From Chrysomallon squamiferum (taxonomy: Eukaryota > Mollusca > Gastropoda > Neomphalida > Peltospiridae), in NCBI GenBank assembly GCA_012295275.1, contig CM022665.1:33472022-33536021 (forward strand): a stretch of DNA of 64,000 bases, written 5' to 3'. The stretch's first letter is position 1, and every line of letters starts with the position of its first letter. Shown piece after piece: positions 1 through 12,939 of this stretch. Made by a program: the position numbers and the translations under genes. The notes beneath the pieces were generated by a model. The model did not search any database, was not told the DNA's origin, and worked only from the letters and a program-made list of their open reading frames with translations.

Positions 1-333
1 AGCGGCATGCGGGCGACAAGCATGTCTTGAGTGGAAATGAAAAACACATTGAATACATCTGACAAGCGGCAAATTTGGTGCAAAAATTCTGCATCCCCTA
101 TTGCATCAAGATGACTTGGTTCCCTTCATTCCACTTACGCCCACATCGCTCATCCACAACACAAGATACACAGGTAGACCCTTCGTCATTGTATTACCTG
201 TTCTTTCCAACACGTCTACTGTTGTCGCCCAGGTATTGTGGTTTTTCTTTATTTACGTACCTTTTCTTCCCCCTACATGTCTCTATAGATTATACAGAGA
301 AAGGTATTTTTCCACTTCAACAATTAGTTAATA

Positions 334-381
<48 letters not shown>

Positions 382-890
382 GAATAAGTAAAGAAAAAGA
401 AGGAGAAATGTTTCTGATGGTTTTTCCATTCAATAAATGCCGGAAACACATGATAAATATAATTCCACTAGCAGCAGTGAGCTGGACGCGTCATTGTGTA
501 TGTGAACCTATATTGTTACACTGAAATCAGTTATGCTGAACTCTACATGCCTCGTGACGTTTCTCGCCAGCGAGCCGCCCATATTCTGTCTGTTCTTAGC
601 TTTACTTACTCTGCGACCATGGCTAAGTATTTAGCAAAATAATTCGTGTGACGTCATGACTTGTTACGTACAATTCTGTTAATTCGATAATGATTTTGCA
701 AGTGTGGGCACTGAGTGCGGTCGATTATTCCGAATATAATAATAATACTAATAAATAATAAAATAAACGTCTATAAACTTCATATACTTTATGCATGTGA
801 TACATGAGATATTTTCATTGTGATCATTGCTTTTTAAAACAGCAGTTGAAATCTATTCCAGACCCAAGAAACCTAGATAACAGTGTATAA
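1..890. other. Intergenic, no gene recognised
   Basis: I see no coding exon, RNA gene or transposon terminus. The stretch is AT-rich, with a TTA microsatellite at 337-381 and a slightly more GC-rich patch at about 540-680. It lies downstream of the minus-strand small GTPase gene, so part of it is probably that gene's 3' UTR. Confidence 0.5.
337..381. repeat. (TTA)n microsatellite
   Basis: About 15 uninterrupted TTA units. Confidence 0.95.
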
Positions 891-2173
891 TCATAACTTT
901 TTCAGGCCGAATACTCGGTCCAAAAAGGTTCTGGATCTTCGTTTATAATCTATTATTTCTTTGCACAAAATATGAAAGGCTTCGGTGACTTTAAGAACAT
1001 CTTCTGATGCAGATACTTCAAGAAAAGGACACCCAAAGGCTAATGCCAATTTCAAACCTGAAAGTATATGCAAAATAATGCAAATTTTAAAATAATAATA
1101 ATAATAATAATAAATAATAAAAAAGTGTCGAAAGAAATTGATTTTATTCTGAACTGCTCTATAAATACAATATTTAAGATTATTTTTCAGTTTCATCAAA
1201 ATAATAAATAAATAAACTAGATAATACCTTCATCGTGTGTTATTTGTCTTACATGAGCTAAGTCACATTTATTCCCAACTATAATAACAGGTGCATGGCC
1301 TGCCTTTTTGGCTTCTTCGACTTTCTTATACATATCCTGCAATATATCGAAACTTTTCCGGCAAGTCACAGAATAAACTAACATAAATCCGTCTGCCCAA
1401 CGTAATACGTCTTCTCTAGCGCCCATATCATCATTCTGTTAAAGAGATAAAATTAATGGATATTTAATTTGTAATAAATAAAAAATAATAAGATAAACGC
1501 CGGCAAATAAATATCTCTCTCTCTCTTTCTCACTCACACACACACACACGCACACACACACGCACCCACAAACAACAACACAGAAAGTGACTTACGCGTG
1601 ATCTAGTATCAAGAAGTTCAAATGCTGTTGATTCCCCGTCAATATTCGTCATACACTTGTATTTAGCTTCTGTTAAAAATAAAATATACACACACCTGCA
1701 CACACACACATATATAAATATGATAATCAAAAATTTATACATCAAGAAAAAATACAAGACTTTAGCTTCTACTTAACATCGGCTATAAAGAGACATCTGC
1801 AATTTGTGCTCGCGTTAAAGGTTTCAAAATAGTTTGAACCGAATTTTACTAAGATGAAGTTAGCAAATATTATTCTCTCTGTAAACTGCCTTAGGTGTAA
1901 TATTTCGATGACTAATGAAAGATTATTTAAAATAATAATAATAATAATAATGGCAACATATTAATGGTATAAAAACAAATTTACTGTTATTTTCATATTC
2001 CCAGGAAACAGTTACTAGAAAAGCAAGGAAACCACACTCCAACTTGAACGCTGTTGTAGCATGTTTTGACTAGATAAAGGTCGAACAAGTAGTCATGACG
2101 ATAGAGTTTGGGTATTTGCTCGCACTCTCGGTATTTTCTGTTTCAGGACGTAATGTTGTGTAATTGCGAGCAG

Positions 2174-2211
<38 letters not shown>

Positions 2212-2385
2212 CTTTCCAAAACATCTTAACCTTTAAATATTAAAAACAGATGCCGATGTCTATGCCATACAGGTATACGTAAAAACTGTGAGCAAAGTAA
2301 TTTATTTTGGCTGATGTCAGTTTTGAAAACTATATTCTATTTTTTATGGTTTCAATACATCATAAACATCTTAATTCTGTAACTA

Positions 2386-2446
<61 letters not shown>

Positions 2447-4352
2447 AAATAAAATTATAATAAGAAGAAATCAATAAAACTTGTACATCATTTTTTTCCC
2501 CATAAAAACAAATAAAATAAAATAAAATAAAATAATTAAAAAAATAAGAAAACCCACGTTCTAAGATTCGAAAAGTTAATTGTATATTCCTTTTTATGAT
2601 ACTCGATCAGTTATTGACTATATTCAATTGACTGCAACATAATTAATAGCAGAAAAAAAGTGATATGTACTATATGATTAATTAAGTGGATTAATCAAGC
2701 GGAATATTTTAATCATTTAAATTTTAAACGGATCGTGATCTAAGGGTTATTAGACTGGTGCGATCAGTGGCTATTAACTAAAAGAGGATTTGAGAGCGCA
2801 GTCTACAAAGGTAACTTTTTATCATTAAAAATTCAAACAACAATTGATTTTAAGGTAGTTATTATGTACATAGTTTGTTAATTCTGCAGGATAAAACGTG
2901 TCAAATACAACGTTGTGAAACCATCTAACAGAAGAGGTCTTTCTCTATTTTCGCTCTAATACATATAATAATAATTAATACTAAACTGAGCAGAGAATAA
3001 ATGTTAAACGCAATATACAAAACAACAAATAGACACTAAATGTTATAATGTTTCCAGTATTTATCTAGCGTCTGTTACAGATTTTGATGGCGGCCATTTC
3101 GGATTTCATTTCTGAGTTTGTGATTATAGCAATGGTTTAGTTTCCATAAATATGCTTTTCCAATAATACTACAAATAAACACACAGTGATATACATCGAA
3201 ATGAGATTTACATACTAATAATAACATTAATATTCTAAATATTGTCATAATAATTTCCTATAGCAACAATTTTAGATTTTAGTTTTTTCTGTCTCAGATT
3301 ATGATTATAGCAACGGTGCAGAATCCTGCACCTTGAAAACACAGGAAAATACACTGAGTTGAAGTTTCTACACTGACTGATACGTAACATATTGTCAATA
3401 ATATGTTTAGATAGCGTCCATTTTTAACACTCATGGAAAAATTTCATTGTTCATGGTCCCTTGTGTAAATTTTAGAATATATATTTCAGCTCCCACTCCC
3501 TCCTTTCAAATAGCTCTAGCTAATTAGGGATACCACAATCTTGGTGTTTTATCTGTTCTAAATATTCCTAAAAGATGCCAAAAATAAATCTACCATTAAA
3601 CCGTGTGACAAAAATAAATTTCGATGATAGTGACGTCAAGAACGGAAATAATTTCCTTAAATGAACTGAAGAAGGAAAAATGCTAAATGCCTTACAACAG
3701 CTGAAAAATGACGCTTGAAAGAGATAAAGTTAATTATATTATTAACAAATACATTAAGCGACTATCAATGCGGTTCTGCTCATGTTATAATAATTATTAT
3801 TTAGTATTTTCACAAATGAATGGTTAACGGGAGTAATCAAAGCCTCATTTTTATTTTATTTTTTTATTATAATTTTTTTTTAATAAATAACGGAAATCGG
3901 TTTACACCAGAAAATTAGAAACGACTAGACCTTCTTTGCTGTATCGATTTAACCATTCCATTAAATACATTCAGAACGAAACACAAGATTACTCTACTAC
4001 TGATCGTCTATTTAATTTACATTTTATAACTGAATATTAAGACACGAAGCAAGAATATATTTTGCGCTTTTATAGATTTCAAAAGACCTTTTCTTCCAAT
4101 TTCTAGTACTCACCCTTGGCAAAAATTGCTAGAAAATAATATGAATAGTAAATTAAAAATATATAAATAATTTAGAGCAGAGGTTTTCAAACTTTTTTCT
4201 AATTGTCCCCCTCAAAATAAATATTTTGTTGATGCGTTCCCATCTCCAAATATCACGACAGAGCAGCTTCACCATTGTTAGTTAATACATGAGCAAAACA
4301 ACTGGATAAAATATAATGCAAAATTTTAATTTTTGAAGATAATAATAATAAC

Positions 4353-4398
<46 letters not shown>

Positions 4399-4499
4399 TA
4401 TATTGGTTCTAAATGACAATACTATGTTGCTTTGCTTATAAAAAAAAAAAAAAAAAAAAATTCAATATGGTAGTAGAAGAACATAAAAGAATGCTCTGT

Positions 4500-4548
<49 letters not shown>

Positions 4549-7500
4549 TACACACATCACACGCATATATTTCAAAAAAAGAGGTATTTATTAATGAATA
4601 ACTTGAGATTCTGACTATGACAGCAGCAGTAACAACAGGTGCAATAACAAATACTACTACAACACACCATCAAAAACCAGTTACAATTACTCTGATCTAG
4701 AATTCAGCTAAACCCACGTTTTAACTGACAAACGATAAAGTAGCAATTTACCTTTAGAACAATTTTCTTTAAAAAAATGTAACTGATACTTCGTGGCTGA
4801 TTCAGCCACGTAGATCTATTATCCAAAAGAGAAACATACGTTATAAACAGAATTTTTAAAGTATTTGAGCATATACTATTTAATAAAACTTCCCTTTTCA
4901 TTTTTGTGGGTGGGGGGGGGTTTCTGTTTTGAGAACATAACAATAAAATCTGACATAATATTTATAAGAAAAAGAGAAATGATTATTTCATATAATAATA
5001 ATAACAACAACAACAAAGAATAGAAAGTTTAAACATTTTACCCATAGACTGGTCATATTCGCCTATGAATCTCTTCGTCAAGAATCTTACAGATAAAGCT
5101 GAAAATAAAAGAAAATATCAAAATATAAGACTAAACCATCTCTGATATTCGATCAAAGATCTGTTAATTCACTGTCAAGGCAGAGGAATACAGCAATATG
5201 CACCTGCACACAAACAATCGAAAATATAAAATCTATAATTTGTTTGTGAACATAAATATATTTAATTAAGTCCCAGTGTATGTTAATATGTATAGAAAAA
5301 CAATTTAAACCAACAACGACGATGACAACAACAACATCACATAAATAAATAAATAAATAAAATCTGTCATTTTCGAGTGCCAAGCAGTCGAACATACATA
5401 CATACACACGCTGCAAGAAGAAATAGGAAGAGATTATGTGTGATTGATTGTAGAAAATAAATGTTGTTATGTTATTTCAGTTGGTCTAAGTATATAATAT
5501 TATATATGAATCCAATAGTGCTTAATCTGATTTCTCAAAATACTGAAATAAAAATAAAATAAATAAATAATTAAAAAAAAACAATATTATTGACTAATGA
5601 ATGCCTAGAACTTCAGTCTGTTTTAATTCAGAAAAAGTTTTTACTTCTAAAATGGTCTTATGTATTTTATATTATGTGTTTTACAGCTTATGTGTTTATA
5701 TGATTAGTACTGTTATTATGCTTTATATGGCGAACAAGAACAACAACATTAATAGTAATAATTACAGTATTCAAATCAATAATATTCTCTTGCTGCCGAT
5801 AATTTCAGTTTCGCAAGTGATCAACCTATATCTTAGGAGTGCTCGATTGAAAGGGAAGCGTAGAAGGAAGTTCTATAAAAGAAACTGTACTAAGGACAAT
5901 AATCTGCTTTTCATATTTATTTATTTTTATATTGAAAACAGTTTTCTCACATGCAGTCATGTTTCATTGTTAAAGAACGTTTTTCATACAAGAAACTAGT
6001 TGTATAAATACTCATCTTTAATTTCTTACACACAGAGCAGAACATCTCTATATCAAAGACGTATATACAATACATTCATATAATGATAAATATTATTTTA
6101 ATATATAAATACAAATACCTCATAATATAGTTATTTTATTAATATTCATATCCATAATGTTTATCTATATGACACATATTTTTTTCTAGTGTAAAATGAT
6201 CTTACTTAAATAATTTCAGCACTGCTCTGCTTTTCTAGGTAGAATTTTAATGAATTTTAAAATTTTAAATGGATTGTCGTTTCACACACAAAATATATTT
6301 CATATACAGTGGTACCTTGACTTACGAGTTTAATTCGTTCCGTGACAGACAGAGCTCGTAATTCAAGTTTGCTCGTATATCAAATCAGTTTTCTCAAATG
6401 AAATTAATTGAAATACCATTAATCCGTTCCGCCCCCCCCCCGAAAAAAGCCACACCAATTTTTTGAAAAGTGTTTTTAAATAAGAAACTTGTATGTATAA
6501 ATCACAAATATTGCATAAAAACAAAACAAAAGAGAATGCAAAGAAATAAATTGGTTTTGTAAAGTGTACAATTTTATGATTTCTCAGCTTAGAAATTATT
6601 TTAACGCCTTTGGCTGGACTTAAGCCTTTATCGACGCCTTCTTCAGTATGATACATATCACAAAATTACTACGCTCGTACTGCCTAGCAACGTTGACTAC
6701 ACGCACATCTCGCTCATGTTTTTCAATGATTTCATGTTTTAATTCAATGGACATCATCTGCTTCTTCTTCTCAGCACTGTCCTTTCACAGGATCCATGGA
6801 AATTTGGCAAAATACTGTACAAAACGCGAGCACAACACGACAGAGATGCTTCCACGGCGAGGTAACCGCGTGAAGCAAACGAGTAAGGCGCGGAATGCCG
6901 GGCGGATTTTGTGTTATAACATCTTTATTAACTTAATTTTTATTTATATAAGCTGAAATTTAAGAGATCTTTGGAAATAACATGTATATTTGTATATCAA
7001 AGCTTTACATAAATTAAAAAAAAAAAAGGCTCATGTATGATTAGTATAAAAAGAACTGAGATAGTATTTCATAGTATGTTTATGAATAAATACTTCAATA
7101 TTTCATGTACTCGGACTTTTGTATTATTTTGCAAAACGGTGACAATACGTTTTAATTTTATTTTTAAACAAAACTAAATGTGTATAAAATTATCAATTAA
7201 AGTTATGACGATTTGAAATATACATTTCATTAGAACTAGTTTGCGACTGGGTTTTTATTTATTTTATTATTTTTTTTTATGTTAAAAATATATGTGAATT
7301 TCAATGATCTGTAAACAAAATTATAATAATAAAAAAGATAATAATAATAATAATAAATGTTAATACTAAAAAAATAAATAAATAAATAAAATTAAAACAT
7401 AATAATAATTATAAAAATAATAATACCCCACTCGCATTATTTTAGCTGTTTTTCAATAAAACAAAAATGAAAATCTATAGAAACACTAAACTTAGATAAT

Positions 7501-8154
7501 TATAAAATAAAGCAAAAATGACACTTTCGGAGTTCTGAAATCAAAACAAAACGGATAATTTTGCTGTTTTCTTTCATTATCTTTTGTTTGTTTGTTTTGT
7601 TATACTTTATAAAAGTAACTGAAAACAAATAATTGTTTTGTTTTGGTTGTTTCTTGATTTTGTTTTATTATTATTATTATTATTAATTTTGTTTTGTGGT
7701 GGGTTTGGGTGTGCTTATTATTTCATTCTTCAAATATTTATGATGTGAAAACAACAGAAAAATATACTTTTTAAATAACTGGATGTTGATAACAGTTTAT
7801 TTTGGAAGTATGTGTTATATACGATAACAACTGGAACTGGAATTCTTATGTGAAGGAAAACATTTTGCATTTTTATTTCGTTCTTTAATTCACTTTGTAT
7901 TTATTATCATCATAATAATACATAGCAAAGTACATATTTGTATAGATTCAGATCAAAAACAGAAACAGAAAAAGGTGTTGTTTATGAAGAGTTGCTACCT
8001 GTAATAGTTACTTACCGCTCTTCCCAACACCTTCCAAACCAAGCACAGCCACTTTGGTTTCCCCCAATGAAGATTTCTTTCGACGCAAATATGGTTTCAG
8101 TGTTGCCCCACTGGTGACCGCCGCAGGCTCGGACAGTCCAGAGGAAGTACTCAT
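891..8154 (-). CDS. Ras-like small GTPase of the RERG/RASL11-12 group
   Basis: Five exons in minus-strand order: 8154-8016, 5098-5042, 1669-1596, 1435-1228 and 1057-891. All have GT-AG borders and compatible phases, giving 645 nt (214 aa plus stop). Visible motifs are the P-loop GLEGVGKS (residues 39-46), switch I RFLTKRFIGEYDQSME, G4 NKCD (145-148) and G5 SAS. G3 reads DTRSR (86-90) where Ras has DTAGQ, and the residue equivalent to Ras Thr35 is Ser64. The C-terminus ends in GLKKL with no CAAX box, as in RERG/RASL11. The stretch AFHILCKEI resembles RASL11. These family members are small GTP-binding regulators that lack classical prenylation; several have lost Gln61. The 57-nt switch I exon sits alone in a 6.3-kb region of repeats. 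Subfamily is uncertain between RASL11, RASL12 and RERG. Confidence 0.88.
2174..2209. repeat. (A)n tract
   Basis: Pure A run of about 36 bases in the small GTPase intron. No SINE or LINE body is recognisable beside it. Confidence 0.95.
2386..2443. repeat. (AAT)n microsatellite
   Basis: About 19 AAT units, intronic. Confidence 0.95.
4339..4397. repeat. (AAT)n microsatellite
   Basis: About 19 units with one ACA interruption; a (CA)n tract follows within 110 bp. Confidence 0.95.
4505..4546. repeat. (CA)n microsatellite
   Basis: About 21 CA units, intronic. Confidence 0.95.
6307..6925 (+). mobile_element. Non-autonomous TA-flanked DNA transposon, copy 1, 3' truncated
   Basis: It starts with CAGTGGTACCTTGACTTACG directly after a TA. 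It is alignable over most of its length to the complete copy at 50254-50957. Shared blocks include the GTTTAATTCGTTCC start, the block around GAAATTAATTGAAATA, the block around ATGGACATCATCTGCTTCTT and the block around GGCGAGGTAACC. Similarity fades near 6925 and no matching right terminus is present. CAGTGGTACCT termini with TA duplications are typical of pogo/Tigger-type elements. No transposase is visible. Confidence 0.75.
6960..8010. other. Large-intron remainder, low complexity
   Basis: Very AT-rich intron sequence of the small GTPase gene with short AAT, AAAT and TTG runs. I see no exon or element here. Confidence 0.5.
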
Positions 8155-8545
8155 TTTAAGTTGTCACCCAAACTTCACATTAATATTCTTGATATTAGTT
8201 GTCCATATTAACTGAATTCGCGTGCCAAATAGAATTCGTTCCAGCAACGCAGACAGTGATATGTACACCTTTGAACAGATGCTGTTTTGTTGTGTTAGCA
8301 ACTGAGGTTAAGCCGCAGCTCCTTGGTTGCACTTTTCATTTTGAGAAAGATTTCTCCTATCGACCTGTGATACTGGCAGCACGCCTGTACTTTGCCATAT
8401 GTAAGAAGAAACTGTGCCATACTACCAGTGTGCTCTGCACGCACACAGACACAAAATGAAGTATTTCATCGTAAACGAATATGAAATTGCCCCTCATTTT
8501 ATATTTTACTAAATTTAATCTGAAAAATTTCATTTTGATTAGTAC
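8155..8545. other. Upstream flank of the small GTPase gene
   Basis: Presumed 5' UTR and promoter region of the minus-strand gene starting at 8154. It is moderately GC-richer than its surroundings (8200-8450). No TATA box or other site stands out. Its distal edge is cut by the LTR retrotransposon inserted at 8546. Confidence 0.4.
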
Positions 8546-8737
8546 TGTTGTATCTAAATGGTGTTTATGGTTAACATTGTTACAGTTTATGAAGTTTTGG
8601 GGAACCGGAATAAGGGAGATAGTATTATATGACGTTACCGGGAGCATGCGTTTATTTTTGTTCGCAGCCATTTTTGAAACGAAATAAATTGTTTGGAAAC
8701 TGAAATGAACTTTATGTTTTAATGTTAAAACATAACA
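8546..8737 (+). repeat. 5' LTR
   Basis: 192 bp, beginning TGTTGTATC and ending AAAACATAACA (TG...CA). It matches 12671-12863 with scattered substitutions and one small indel region. The end carries the short inverted pattern GTTTTAATGTTAAAAC. Confidence 0.95.
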
Positions 8738-8757
8738 TTTGGCGACGAGGATGGGAT
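8738..8757 (+). other. Primer-binding site
   Basis: Right after the 5' LTR the sequence reads TTTGGCGACGAGGATGGGA. A TGG start fits pairing with a tRNA 3' CCA end. I cannot name the tRNA with certainty. Confidence 0.6.
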
Positions 8758-8800
8758 AAGACTTGTTGAACTGTTTCCTGAAATTAACCAATAATGAAAT

Positions 8801-9348
8801 ATGGCTACCTACGGTAAAGTTGAAGAGTTTGACCTAGAAAGCTCCCATTGGGATGAATACATCGAACGTTTGGTACAATATCTGTTGGCGAATAATGTAG
8901 ACGATGCCGAAAAGAAATGTTCCATTTTGTTGTCCGTATGTGGTGCCAAGACTTACAGGTTGATTCGAAATTTGACTTCGCCCGAGAAACCGGCAAGTAA
9001 GACTTACGAACAATTGAAAACCTTGATAGGAAATCATCTCAAACCAAAACCTTTGGTGATTGTGGATGGGTTCAAATTCTATCAACGGAAACAAGAGCCC
9101 GGAGAGACTAAGTGACTTTTTGGCTGAATTAAGACAATTGATTGAACACTGTGAATTTGGTGCATTTTTGACTGAAGCATTAAGATACATTTTGGTCTGT
9201 GGTCTGTCTGAAAAGTCAATACAGAAAAAATTTCTCTCTCAACATGACTTATCACTGAGGAAAGCCTTGCAAATAGCTGTTAGTATGGAAATGGCAGCTA
9301 GACAAACTGGCACGCTGAAAATTGGAATTAAGTCAGAAACGGAACAGT
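8801..9348 (+). pseudogene. Gypsy gag pseudogene
   Basis: Starts at an ATG 63 nt after the LTR and encodes a gag/capsid-like N-terminus (MATYGKVEEFD...). It shifts frame near 9107: the capsid continuation, with the LSDFLAELRQLIEHC motif, is in another frame. No CCHC zinc knuckle is visible before the frame closes at 9348, so the nucleocapsid motif seems lost or scrambled. It would form the particle core in an active element. Confidence 0.8.
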
Positions 9349-12321
9349 GATTCGGAAAGTGAAAATGCTGAATCTGAAACAGGTTTAAAAATGCACGAGG
9401 TTCATGAAGAATCTGGAAGTAACAAAACTGAATCAGAAGTTATAAAAGGTGTTCAAGAAAATAAAGAGGTTGCAATGGAAAGAAATGACAGTGATTTTGA
9501 ACAGTCAATTTTCACAGTAAAATCTACAAAAGCGAAAGAAATTCAAATTTCATTGGAACTGAATGGTGTGCCATTCAAAATGGAAGTAGATACAGGTGCT
9601 TCTGCATCGGTTTTTCCAATAAGAGTTATCATGAAAAATTGAAGAAAACAGTGCCATTGAAATCAACATCGATTGTGTTGAAAACTTATACAGATGAAGT
9701 GGTGCCAGACCGTGGGCAAATTGAGGTGATTGTTAAATATGGAAAGCAGAAAAATCTTTTGCCTTTAATTGTTGTGAAAGGAAATGGACCAACTTTGTTT
9801 GGACGGAATTGGTTCCAAAACATTCAGTTGGACTGGAACAGTATTAAGCTTATGAAAGCCTGTGGAAACCCCAAAGATTTGTTCAGTAGATATTCAGTTT
9901 TTTCAAATGAATTGGGAACAGTAAAAGGCATAAGAGCTCATCTGAAAGTGAAAGAGGATGCTACTCCAAAGTTTTTCAAGGCTAGACCAGTACCTTGTGC
10001 TTTGAAGGAAAATATAGCTGATGAACTTCACAGGCTTGAAGCAGAAAGAATAGTAGAAAAGGTGGATTTTTCTGAATGGGCTTCTCCTATTGTACCTGTT
10101 TTAAAACCTGACAATACCATTTGCATTTGTGGCGATTACAAGGTTACCATAAATCCTGTGTTGGAAGTGCCTGAATACCATTTGCCCACCGCAGAAGACA
10201 TTTTCAGCAAACTCAATGGAGGACAAAAGTTCTCCAAATTGGATTTGTCACATGCATACCAGCAAGTGTTGCTTGACGAAGAGTCGAGGAACTATGTCAC
10301 AATCAATACTCACCTTGGACTTTATCGCTATACAAGGTTGCCATTTGGAGTTGCTTCAGCGCCTGCTATCTTTCAACACATTATGGACAAAGTACTTCAA
10401 GGGGTAAAAGGTGTAGGTTACATTTTGGATGACATCATAGTCGCTGGAAAGGATGACACCGAACACTTGAAACATTTGTACAGTACTTTGAAACACCTAG
10501 AAAAATATGGAACTCAACTGAAAAAGTCCAAATGTGCATTGATGAAAGATGAAGTTAAGTGCGTTGCATTTATTGTGAACAAAAATGGGATTCAACCTTC
10601 TGAAAGAAAAGCTGAAGCTATTCTGTAAGTGCCTGAACGTAAGAACAAGAGTGAGTTGCAATCTTGGTTAGGTATTGTGAATTATTATCGCCAGTTTGTA
10701 CCCAACATGTCAACAGTGGTAGCACCACTAGCAGCGTCATTAACCAAAGTTATAGAGTGGAAATGGAGTGATGATTGTCACCAATCATTTTCCAAAGTGG
10801 GAAAACTGTTAGTATCATCTAAAATTCTTGTCCACTATGACTCGATGAAACCAGTAATGTTGGCAGTAGATGCATCTGCACATGGTCTTGGAGCGGTAAT
10901 ATCACATGAAAATGAAGGATCGAATAGGCCAATAGCATACGCTTCTAGAACTCTGACATCAGCAGAACGCAAGTATTCCCAGATTGAGAAAGAAGCACTT
11001 GCAATAATTTTTGGAATACACAAGTTCCATCAGTATCTGTATGGTAGAAGATTTACTTTGTTCACAGATCATAAACCACTGACAATGATTCTTGGACCTA
11101 AAAAGAATATTCCTGTTCTAACAGCTTCTCGACTACAGCACTGGGCTATTCTGTTAGCTGCATATCAGTTTGACATTAAGTACAGAAAAACTACCAAAAA
11201 TGGAAATGCTGATGCATTGTCCCGACTACCACTTTTGCAAACTGAAGAAATATCTGAAAGTGTGTTTTGGCATGAAGACAATCAATGAGAAATCAAGTCA
11301 ATGGATTACCTATCACTGCAAGAAATATTGCAAAAGCAACTGAAGTTGACAAAGTGTTATCTCGTGTTGTACATTATAACATGTATGGATGGCCAAAAGA
11401 GTCTTCTATTTCATTTGAGCTGTTACTGTATTTCAGAGTGAAAGATGAATTAACAGTGGAGGAACACTGTGTTCTCAGAGGAATGCGAGTTGCCAACTAC
11501 AACAAACATTCATGCCAAAAGGACAGCTAATACATGGATTTGGCCCACCAAACCATGGCAAAGAATACATGTTGATTTTGCTGGACCATTCATAAAAGAA
11601 ATGTTCATGATTATGGTGGATGCACATTCTAAATGGGTGGAAGTTTTTCATATGTCCAGTACCAGAGCAACGCATGCAGTAGAGACATTGAGCAATCTCT
11701 TCACAAGTTATGGAATGCTAGAGCAGTTCATTTCTGATAATGGATCTCAGTTTGTTGCAGAGGAATTTGAAACATTTCTTAAGAAAAATGGAGTGAAACA
11801 CATCAAACCAGCTCCATACCATCCAAGTTCAAATGGTGAGTCAGAAAGAGCTGTTCGTACTTTCAAAACTGCAATGAAAACAGTTGAACATGAGTCGCGA
11901 ACCATGAACCAGAAGATTTCATCATTCTTGTTTGCGTATCGGAACACTCCACACTGTATTACAAAATGTACTCCATCAGAATTGTTTCTTGGCAGACGTG
12001 TTCGAATGAGGTCGGATATCTTGCATCCAAGTTTGGAGAACTCTGTTAAAAAGAGAACTATTCCAAAAGCAAGTAAAACACGGGTGTTCAATGTTGGAGA
12101 TTCAGTACAAGTGGTTGAGTGGAAAAGTATTGTGTCAGCTAGGGCCTGTTACCTACAGAGTGAAAGTTGGAGATTTTGTGTGTAAAAGACATGTGGATCA
12201 ACTTCGTAAATGTGCGTATTTGGAAGATAATAGGAACCCTTCCACGGAACTGTCTGCAGTTGGTACTGAGTCTGAAATGGAATTTGTTGAATCAACCGTT
12301 CAGGTGGAAGAGATATCCTAG
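9349..12321 (+). pseudogene. Gypsy pol pseudogene (protease, RT, RNase H, integrase)
   Basis: Protease motif VDTGAS at about 9586, then a frame change near 9640. GPTLFGRNW precedes the RT domain (about 9980-10580), which has KLDLSHAYQQV and the YILDDI active site. An in-frame TAA at 10626-10628 separates RT from RNase H (10629-11288). RNase H keeps AVDAS, EKEAL and TDHKPL. Integrase resumes in another frame. Its N-terminal HHCC zinc-binding region is missing at about 11490-11515. The DDE core remains: HVDFAGPF, SDNGSQF and NGESERAV. Another frame change occurs near 12120. The element is not functional. Confidence 0.92.
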
Positions 12322-12658
12322 ACATGCTCGAAAAACAACTCAAAGACTGATAGAAACTATTTAAAGTGATTTAATGCGAATTTGTGTAATACAGAATTCA
12401 TTGAAAGATTGTAGAATTCGTGTTATTTTTTATTTAATTTTTTTAAAAATAAGTTTTGTTATTTGAAGTTCCGTATGTGACCAATGGACATACTTGATAA
12501 ACTGTAATTGAATTATTATGGTGTCCAATGAAAAAAAAAAAAAATTAAACTTATTTATTTTACGTTCAAAGTTCAGTTGTTTATTACTAATTAATAAATC
12601 ACACAAACTTATTTTAGAAGTTAGATATAACATAATTTGTGGGTAAACTGAAAATTTT

Positions 12659-12670
12659 GAGGGGAGGAAG
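12659..12670 (+). other. Polypurine tract
   Basis: GAGGGGAGGAAG abuts the 3' LTR, the expected plus-strand primer. Confidence 0.85.
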
Positions 12671-12863
12671 TGTTGTATCTAAATGGTGTATATGGATTAA
12701 ATTTGTTACAGTTTACGATGTTTAGGGGAACCGGAATAAGGGAGATGATATTATATGACGTCACCGGGAGCATGCGTTAGTTTTTGTTCGTAGCTATTTT
12801 TGAAACGAAATAAACTGTTTGGAAACTGAAATGAACTTTATGTTTTAATGTTAAAACATAACA
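12671..12863 (+). repeat. 3' LTR
   Basis: 193 bp, TGTTGTATC to AACATAACA, homologous to 8546-8737 and followed by AGTAT. Confidence 0.95.
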
Positions 12864-12939
12864 AGTATTACTCAGAATTTAAGTATCATTAGAAAACAGC
12901 AGCTTCGATCTGAATCATGTGCAATCGTTTAACGACGTA

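Larger units (their letters stand above)
8546..12863 (+). mobile_element. Degenerate Ty3/Gypsy LTR retrotransposon (Mag/C-clade-like)
   Basis: Full-length but dead element, 4.3 kb, in LTR - primer site - gag - protease - RT - RNase H - integrase - polypurine tract - LTR order. The flanking 5-mers AGTAC (8541-8545) and AGTAT (12864-12868) look like a target duplication with one change. The two LTRs differ at roughly 15 of about 192 positions. The reading frame has several shifts, an in-frame TAA at 10626 and a deletion inside integrase. Domain order with integrase last is Ty3/Gypsy; the resemblance to Mag-type elements is from memory of the family. No env-like ORF is seen. Confidence 0.93.

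Noticed and set aside
5601-5999. 132-codon ORF in the small GTPase intron
   Set aside because: Low-complexity Asn/Tyr/Phe-rich translation of AT-rich DNA; no family match.
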